A stretch of 64,000 nucleotides of DNA from RYN-230 sp963844695 (lineage in GTDB: Bacteria > Actinomycetota > Actinomycetes > Streptosporangiales > Streptosporangiaceae), in NCBI GenBank assembly GCA_963844695.1, contig CAWJPL010000020.1, positions 1 through 64,000 of the forward strand, written 5' to 3'. This document shows positions 59,030-64,000 of the stretch, piece by piece (the stretch's first letter is position 1; each line of letters begins with the position of its first letter). The notes below the pieces were generated by a model. It ran no database searches. It was not told the DNA's origin and was given only the letters and a program-made list of their open reading frames with translations. The position numbers were made by a program, and so were the translations under genes.

Positions 59030-59611
59030 GTGCCGCGACTCGTCACCCCCGCCGTTGCGCCCGGCAGCCTCGCGCGGTTGCGCCAGCCCGTACTGGAAGA
59101 GGACGGCTTCGTGCTGCGGCCCTGGCGGGCGCCGGACGCGCCCGCGCTGGCCGAGGCCTACTCTGACCCCGGCATCCAGCGCTGGCACAACCGGTCGATG
59201 GACGAGCCGGAAGCGCAGGCCTGGATAGCTTCGTGGCCGGGGCGGTGGGCTGAGGAGAGCGGCGCCGGCTGGGCCGTCGACGGTCCCTCCGGCCTCCTCG
59301 GGCAGATCAGCCTGCGCCGGGTGGACCTGGCCGAGGGCCTCGCGGAGGTGTCCTACTGGGTGGTGCCCGCCGCCCGCGGCCACCGGGTGGCGCCCCGGTC
59401 CCTGTGCGCGCTGAGCGCGTGGCTGTTCGACCATCTCCGGCTGCACCGGGTCGAACTGGCTCACTCGACGATGAACGCCGCGTCGTGCCGGGTCGCCGAG
59501 CACGCCGGCTTCCCGCTCGAGGGGACCAAGCGGGGCGAGTGCCTGCACCGCGACGGCTGGCATGACATGCACCTGCACGCCCGGCTGGCTGGCGACCCCC
59601 GGCCCTGCTGA
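59030..59611 (+). CDS. GNAT-family acetyltransferase (RimJ/RimL type)
   Basis: 193 residues from GTG 59030. F-V-L-R-P-W-R-A-P-D near residue 26, Y-W-V-V-P-A-A-R-G-H-R-V-A-P for the CoA loop, and H-S-T-M-N-A-A-S-C-R-V-A-E-H-A-G-F. The CoA loop reads G-H-R-V-A rather than G-x-G-x-A, a small departure. Substrate unknown. Confidence 0.85.
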   Translation: MPRLVTPAVAPGSLARLRQPVLEEDGFVLRPWRAPDAPALAEAYSDPGIQRWHNRSMDEPEAQAWIASWPGRWAEESGAGWAVDGPSGLLGQISLRRVDLAEGLAEVSYWVVPAARGHRVAPRSLCALSAWLFDHLRLHRVELAHSTMNAASCRVAEHAGFPLEGTKRGECLHRDGWHDMHLHARLAGDPRPC

Positions 59612-59678
59612 CTGGCATGATGCCCGGAGGCGGCAGAGGTAGAAGGCACTGAGGTAAAAGGCACGGTGAGGTGAGCAG

Positions 59679-60074
59679 ATGGACGCGGTGTTCGAGCAGG
59701 TCGTCGACGTCAGGTGGCGGGACACGGACGCCCTGGGCCACGTCAACCACGCGGTGTTCCTGACCTACCTGGAAGAGGGCCGGGACGCGTTCTTCGTGCA
59801 GACCTTCGGCGGCGAGCCCGACTACGTGGTCGCCCGGATCGAAATCGACCTGCGGGCGGAGGTCCGCCACCCGCAGCGCCGGGTGACGGTGCGCCTGGCC
59901 GTGGAACACCTGGGCACGACCAGCCTCACCACCCGCGAGACGATCCTCACCCCGGCGCAGGAGATCGCCGCCGAGGCGCGCGTCGTCACCGTCCGGTGGG
60001 ACCGCCGGGCCCGCAAGCCCGTCCCGTTCAGCGAGACCGAGCGGGCCCGGCTGACCGCCGTCATTGAACGTTGA
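59679..60074 (+). CDS. 4HBT-type acyl-CoA thioesterase
   Basis: 131 residues of hot-dog fold. V-R-W-R-D-T-D-A-L-G-H-V-N-H-A-V-F-L-T-Y-L-E-E-G-R at the start contains the catalytic Asp and the N-terminal substrate motif. E-V-R-H-P-Q-R-R-V-T-V fits the core. Hydrolyses acyl-CoA thioesters; chain length unknown. Confidence 0.92.
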   Translation: MDAVFEQVVDVRWRDTDALGHVNHAVFLTYLEEGRDAFFVQTFGGEPDYVVARIEIDLRAEVRHPQRRVTVRLAVEHLGTTSLTTRETILTPAQEIAAEARVVTVRWDRRARKPVPFSETERARLTAVIER

Positions 60075-60103
60075 TCGGTTCTGGCGCACCACGCGCACGG
60101 CGG

Positions 60104-61024
60104 TTATCCGGTGAGCCGGGCTTCGCGCCGCAGCAGCGCAGGAAGTTCTCCGGGTTCGGGGGACACGCCGGACAGGCCGCGCGCGGAGAACCACCGGGCC
60201 ACGTTCGCCGCGTCCCGGTCCAGGAACTCCGCGCCGCGCGGGTTGGCGATCACGTCCACCACCTGAGGCAGGTCGATCATGATCAGCCGGCCCCGGTGGA
60301 CCAGCAGGTTGTACGCGGACAGGTCACCGTGGGCCAGGCCAGCAGCGGCCAGGACGACCAGCGCCTCCACCAGCTGGCCCCACAGTCCGGCCAGCTCGCG
60401 GCCCGCCGGGCGGATCTCGGCGAGCCGGGGGGCGGCGGTGCCGTCCGGCTCGCCGACGAACTCCAGCAGCAGCTCGGTGCCGAGCACCTGCACGGGGTAC
60501 GGCACCGGGACACCCGAGCGGTGCAGCTGGACCAGCGCGGCGAACTCGGCGTTCGCCCACTGCCGGGCGATCATCTGCCGCCCGGCCGCGGTGCGCTGCG
60601 CCATCGCGCGGGTGTCCCGGGACTCGCGGACCCGGCGGCCCTCCAGGTAGGCGCTGTCGCGCTGGAACATCTTGTGGTCGGCGTCCCGGTACCGCTTGGC
60701 CGCCAGCAGGCAGGAGCGGCCGCCGCCGGGCAGGCCGCGGCGCAGCAGGAAGACGTCGGCTTCCTTGCCGGTCTTCAGGACTCCCAGCTCGGTGTCGACC
60801 GCGGCCAGGTCGGTGACGAGCCAGGGCGGGTAGGGCCTGGGTCCCCGCTCGAGCGGCGCCGACTGGTCCCAGGTGGTCCAGCGGTCTCCCTCGGGCAGCC
60901 CATCGACGGCGTCGAAGGCGTCCAGGGCGGGTAGCGCGCGGCGATGCCGGTCGCGTTTGGCGAAGGTGGGCTGGTCGTCGTCGTCAAACCGCCGCTTGCG
61001 GCGGCTGAAGGATGGGTCGCGCAC
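60104..61024 (-). CDS. RIO1-type serine/threonine kinase
   Basis: 306 residues. K-T-G-K-E-A-D-V-F-L-L-R near residue 84, K-R-Y-R-D near 110, catalytic H-G-D-L-S-A-Y-N-L-L-V near 231 and the metal-binding D in M-I-D-L-P-Q. The fold matches the RIO family (atypical kinase). In bacteria its target is not known. N-terminus is basic and Arg/Asp-rich. Confidence 0.92.
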   Translation of the reverse strand: MRDPSFSRRKRRFDDDDQPTFAKRDRHRRALPALDAFDAVDGLPEGDRWTTWDQSAPLERGPRPYPPWLVTDLAAVDTELGVLKTGKEADVFLLRRGLPGGGRSCLLAAKRYRDADHKMFQRDSAYLEGRRVRESRDTRAMAQRTAAGRQMIARQWANAEFAALVQLHRSGVPVPYPVQVLGTELLLEFVGEPDGTAAPRLAEIRPAGRELAGLWGQLVEALVVLAAAGLAHGDLSAYNLLVHRGRLIMIDLPQVVDVIANPRGAEFLDRDAANVARWFSARGLSGVSPEPGELPALLRREARLTG

Positions 61025-61300
61025 GGGTGGTGCTCCTCAGGCAGGCGGTCAGGGCGGGCAGCATGAACTGCGAAACGGGCGCACGCATGATCAGCCCTCC
61101 TTCCGCTCGGCCGGCATCGCCGGCTCTCGGCCTGTGACTCCCGAGGCTGCCATCCGCGCGCCGCCGGGGCAACCGAATTTCCTGGCCCTCGCCCATCGGT
61201 GGTGACGGGGCAGAACTAAAGATCTAACGTTCTATAACGCCATACCGGCGTGCTGCTACTCGCCGCGTCATGTCGTTTCAACGAGGAAGGGCTGACCCCC

Positions 61301-62440
61301 GTGGTGGATGTGCAAGGAACCTGCGACGCCCGGTTCGAGCCGGTCCGGGACGTGCTCGCCGAACAGCTCGACTCGGGCAACGACACGGGCGCGAGCATCG
61401 CGGTCGACGTCGACGGCCGTACCGTGGTCGACCTCTGGGGCGGCTGGTGCGACCCCGGGCACGGCAGGCCGTGGACGGAGAACACGATCACCAACGTGTG
61501 GTCCAGCACCAAGACCGTCACCAACCTGGCCGCCCTGATGCTGGTCGACCGGGGTCAGCTCGATCCCTACTCGCCGGCCGCGAAGTACTGGCCGGAGTTC
61601 GCCGAGAACGGCAAGGAGCGCATCGAGGTCCGGCACATACTCAGTCACACCTCCGGGGTGTCCGGCTGGGACGCGCCGGTCAGCACCGAGGACATGTACG
61701 ACTGGGACACCTCGACGGCCCGGCTCGCCGCGCAGGCCCCATGGTGGGAGCCGGGCACCGCGTCGGGTTATCACGCGGCGAACCAGGGCCACCTGGTCGG
61801 TGAGCTGGTACGCCGGGTGACCGGCCAGCATCTGAAGACCTTCGTCGCCGAACAGATCGCCGGACCGCTGGGCGCCGACTTCCAGATCGGCGCCCGTGAG
61901 GCCGACTGGGACCGGATCGCGCCGGTGACGCCGCCGCCACCGCTGCCTGTCGACTTCGCCAGCCTGGACCCCGACAGCCCGGTGTACAAGACGTTCACCG
62001 GGCCGGTCATCGACGCCGCCTCCGCGAACACCCCGGCCTGGCGGCAGGCCGACATGGGCGCGACTAACGGCCACGGGAACGCGCGCTCGGTGGCCCGCAT
62101 CCTCCGGGTGCTCGCCCTGGGGGGCGAGGCGGGCGGTGTGCGGTTGCTGTCGCCGGAGACCATCGGGCTGATCTTCGACGAGCAGAGCCACGGCCCGGAT
62201 CTCGTCCTCGGCGTCCCGCTGCGCTTCGGGATCGGCTACGCGCTGCCCGAGACGCAGACGGTGCCCTACATCCCGCAGGGACGGGCCTGCTACTGGGGCG
62301 GGTGGGGCGGCTCGGTCATCATCGTGGACCTCGACGCCCGGACCACCATCAGTTACATGATGAACAAGATGGGATCGGGGATTATCGGCTCGGACCGCTC
62401 GGAGGCCTACGTCCGCGCCATCCTGGACTGCCTGGCCTGA
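61301..62440 (+). CDS. Class C beta-lactamase-fold serine hydrolase (EstB-like)
   Basis: 379 residues from GTG 61301. The nucleophile motif is S-S-T-K (S-x-x-K), the Tyr-containing element is G-Y-H-A-A-N, and W-G-G-W-G-G-S stands in place of the KTG box. Such enzymes are usually carboxylesterases or D-amino peptidases, not antibiotic-resistance enzymes. No signal peptide is visible, so it is probably cytoplasmic. Confidence 0.9.
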   Translation: MVDVQGTCDARFEPVRDVLAEQLDSGNDTGASIAVDVDGRTVVDLWGGWCDPGHGRPWTENTITNVWSSTKTVTNLAALMLVDRGQLDPYSPAAKYWPEFAENGKERIEVRHILSHTSGVSGWDAPVSTEDMYDWDTSTARLAAQAPWWEPGTASGYHAANQGHLVGELVRRVTGQHLKTFVAEQIAGPLGADFQIGAREADWDRIAPVTPPPPLPVDFASLDPDSPVYKTFTGPVIDAASANTPAWRQADMGATNGHGNARSVARILRVLALGGEAGGVRLLSPETIGLIFDEQSHGPDLVLGVPLRFGIGYALPETQTVPYIPQGRACYWGGWGGSVIIVDLDARTTISYMMNKMGSGIIGSDRSEAYVRAILDCLA

Positions 62441-62451
62441 GCTGGCCTGAT

Positions 62452-62841
62452 CTAGCGGTTCCTGAGGTAGTCGTCGGCGAGCTTGCGCGGCGCGCACGCG
62501 AGCCAGCCGTCGGTGATCGCGTCGCGCAGCGGCTGGTCCGCCACGCCCGGCAACTGGATGAGCACCGCGGAGTACCCGTCGAAATGCGGGATGGTGAAGA
62601 AGGGGCCCGGGTTCGCGGCGAGCACGGCCTCCTTCTCGCCGAGGTCCTCGACACGGACCGCGAGAATGGGCCCCTCCGGCGGGGTCTCGTCGCCGAACCG
62701 CCTGAGGTCGGCCTTACTGAACGGCCGTTCCCACGCGAACGCCTTCCCGGCCACGGACCACGTCCGGTTCCCGTGCCGCTGACTCTCGGTGACCTCGGGC
62801 AACTGCGCGGCCATCCGGGCTGCGTCGTCGATAGTCGCCAC
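62452..62841 (-). CDS. MmcQ/YjbR-family protein
   Basis: 129 residues: A-A-Q-L-P-E-V-T-E-S-Q-R-H-G-N-R-T-W near residue 11, A-N-P-G-P-F-F-T-I-P-H-F-D-G-Y near 78 and a final D-G-W-L-A-C-A-P-R-K-L. A small DNA-binding-like (CyaY-type) fold of unknown role. Confidence 0.87.
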   Translation of the reverse strand: MATIDDAARMAAQLPEVTESQRHGNRTWSVAGKAFAWERPFSKADLRRFGDETPPEGPILAVRVEDLGEKEAVLAANPGPFFTIPHFDGYSAVLIQLPGVADQPLRDAITDGWLACAPRKLADDYLRNR

Positions 62842-62861
62842 GGTCCTAAGCTACCGGCCCC

Positions 62862-62925
62862 GCACGTCACTGGCGCCGCACGTCGCTGGCGCCGCAGGTC
62901 ACTGGCGCAGCGGGTCACTGGCGCA
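62862..62925. repeat. Four tandem copies of a 16-bp unit over the end of the FAD oxidoreductase gene
   Basis: Units (62862-62877, 62878-62893, 62894-62909, 62910-62925) differ at up to four positions around G-C-N-N-GTCACTGGCGCN. The rightmost copy contains the last codons and stop of the gene ending at 62915; the others lie in the gap to the MmcQ-type gene. Confidence 0.85.
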
Positions 62926-64000
62926 GCGGGTCGAAGGGCGCGAGGTCGAGGCCGGGATCCAGGCCGAGGGCGGCCCGGGCGGCGACGCCGCCGGCGTACG
63001 GTCCCATGGTCAGCCCCTCCGCGCCCAGGCCAGTGGCCACGAACAGCCCGTCCGCGCCGGGCACCGGGCCCAGCAGCGGGCAGCCGCCGGGACCTGCCGG
63101 GCGGAAGCCGACCCGGGTCTCCAGGTAGGTGGCCGATCCCAGGCCCGGGGCAACCGTCAGCGCCTCCGCCAGGACCTGGGACAACCCCGCCGCCGTCACC
63201 CGGTGATCGAAACCGGCGCCCGGCTCCCGGGTCGCGCCGACGACCACCCGGGAGCCTTCGAAGGCGAGCAGGTAGTGGCCGCTGCCGACGGGCAGGACCA
63301 CCGGCCAGTGACGCGTGTCGGTCGATCCGAGCGAGAGGTGCACGATCTGGCCGCGCTGCGGGGTGACCCGGACCACGGCACCGGCCGGCTCCACGAAAGA
63401 CGTCGTCCAGGCGCCGGTGGCCGCGACGACCGCGTCCGCCTCGATCAGCTCTCCCTCAGCCAGCACACCGGCGGCCCGCCCGGCCCGGCACACCAGCGCC
63501 GCGTCGCCCCCGCGGAACGTGGCCCCCTTCCGGCACGCCGCCCTGACCAGGGCGTCCCTGAACTTCCGGCCGTCCACCCGCGCCGCCCCCGGGATGTACA
63601 CCGCAGGCATGTGCGGGCGCAACGGCGGGAACAGGCGCTGGACCGCGGAGCCGGTGACGACCTGGACGTCCCCCATCTCAGGATGCCCGGCCCGCTGGGC
63701 CTCGAGCCCGGCCCAGACCGGCTCCAGCTCCTCCGCACGGTCGGCTACCACGATCGCCCCGGACTGACGGTAGGAGACATCGGTCTCACCGAGATCCGCG
63801 AGCTCTGCCACCAGCGCGGGATACGCCTGCGCCGCGGTACAGGCGAAGCCGTATCCCCCGGGATCGTCCACCCCGGAGGTCCAGGGGCAGATGATTCCCG
63901 CGCCGGCCGCGGTCGCCTGGCCGGGCCACCCCGCATCGATCAGCGTGACCTCCGCCCCCAGGCTGCTCGCCGCGTAGGCACAGGCACTTCCCACGATTCC
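62915..64000 (-). CDS. FAD-dependent oxidoreductase (DAO family), start beyond window
   Basis: At least 361 residues; the frame enters from the right edge as G-I-V-G-S-A-C-A-Y, part of the Rossmann G-x-G-x-x-G motif, so only ~10 residues are missing. E-V-T-L-I-D-A-G-W-P-G-Q and G-A-G-I-I-C-P-W fit D-amino-acid/glycine oxidase-like proteins; the C-terminal G-F-R-P-A-G-P-G and G-L-G-A-E-G-L-T-M-G-P complete the FAD fold. The substrate is not evident. Confidence 0.88.
   Translation of the reverse strand, partial: GIVGSACAYAASSLGAEVTLIDAGWPGQATAAGAGIICPWTSGVDDPGGYGFACTAAQAYPALVAELADLGETDVSYRQSGAIVVADRAEELEPVWAGLEAQRAGHPEMGDVQVVTGSAVQRLFPPLRPHMPAVYIPGAARVDGRKFRDALVRAACRKGATFRGGDAALVCRAGRAAGVLAEGELIEADAVVAATGAWTTSFVEPAGAVVRVTPQRGQIVHLSLGSTDTRHWPVVLPVGSGHYLLAFEGSRVVVGATREPGAGFDHRVTAAGLSQVLAEALTVAPGLGSATYLETRVGFRPAGPGGCPLLGPVPGADGLFVATGLGAEGLTMGPYAGGVAARAALGLDPGLDLAPFDPLRQ

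Noticed and set aside
60984..61196. Small minus-strand frame upstream of the RIO kinase
   Set aside because: Overlaps the kinase start in another frame and shows no conserved feature.

Overview
The window is one contiguous piece of a high-GC actinomycete chromosome. Typical soil-actinomycete families recur: F420-type proteins (an LLM protein, a PPOX-fold protein), SigE-type sigma factor with a beta-propeller partner, DUF397, DUF3040, DUF1801, mycothiol-dependent/DinB-fold proteins, a short GntR regulator and a DUF6247 antitoxin. Starts are often GTG behind GGAGG-like sites and many gene pairs share ATGA/GTGA overlaps. A Streptosporangiales or Catenulisporales-like organism fits, but no rRNA or marker gene is present to prove it. 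No tRNA, rRNA, CRISPR array, insertion sequence or prophage was seen.

Layout. 1-5.8 kb: minus-strand housekeeping and stress-type genes (a membrane sensor cut by the left edge, GNAT, alanine dehydrogenase/carboxyethylornithine synthase-like enzyme, SDR, cupins, VOC, TfoX). 6-12.4 kb: a secreted sedolisin coupled to a zinc-ribbon membrane protein, DUF72, DinB, amine oxidase. 12.4-15 kb: a GH79 glycosidase gene and an abnormal 0.9-kb purine tract. 15-23 kb: a large LuxR-family ATPase regulator and an ABC exporter/two-component operon. 23-35 kb: mostly short single genes, among them dtd and a two-enzyme fusion (LLM plus methyltransferase). 35-38 kb: a cell-envelope patch with lower GC (GH16 hydrolase, membrane protein, sorting-signal protein, sortase). 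39-42 kb: MFS transporter and a SigE/propeller operon.

42.2-50 kb is the most distinctive region: a toluene/alkene-monooxygenase-type soluble diiron monooxygenase operon on the minus strand. Order of transcription is DJ-1/PfpI protein, two NTF2/SnoaL-like proteins, hydroxylase alpha, gamma, effector, hydroxylase beta, Rieske ferredoxin, and then a gene joining a ribosomal-protein-L22-like domain to a MIP18/DUF59 iron-sulfur maturation domain. An AraC-family gene is divergent from it. All six diiron ligands of the alpha subunit are present at the positions known in TmoA. The NADH-ferredoxin reductase that normally closes such operons is not in the window.

50-64 kb: small regulators and enzymes, including an ArsR-SRPBCC-DinB operon, an XRE/GntR divergent pair, a DUF6247/RelE-type toxin-antitoxin pair, RIO-type kinase, an esterase-type serine hydrolase and a FAD oxidoreductase cut by the right edge.

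Caution on quality: at least ten otherwise well-conserved genes are broken by single-base shifts, several next to runs of G or C. This looks more like indels in the underlying sequence than true gene decay, so the frameshifted entries should be read as probably functional genes until raw reads are checked.
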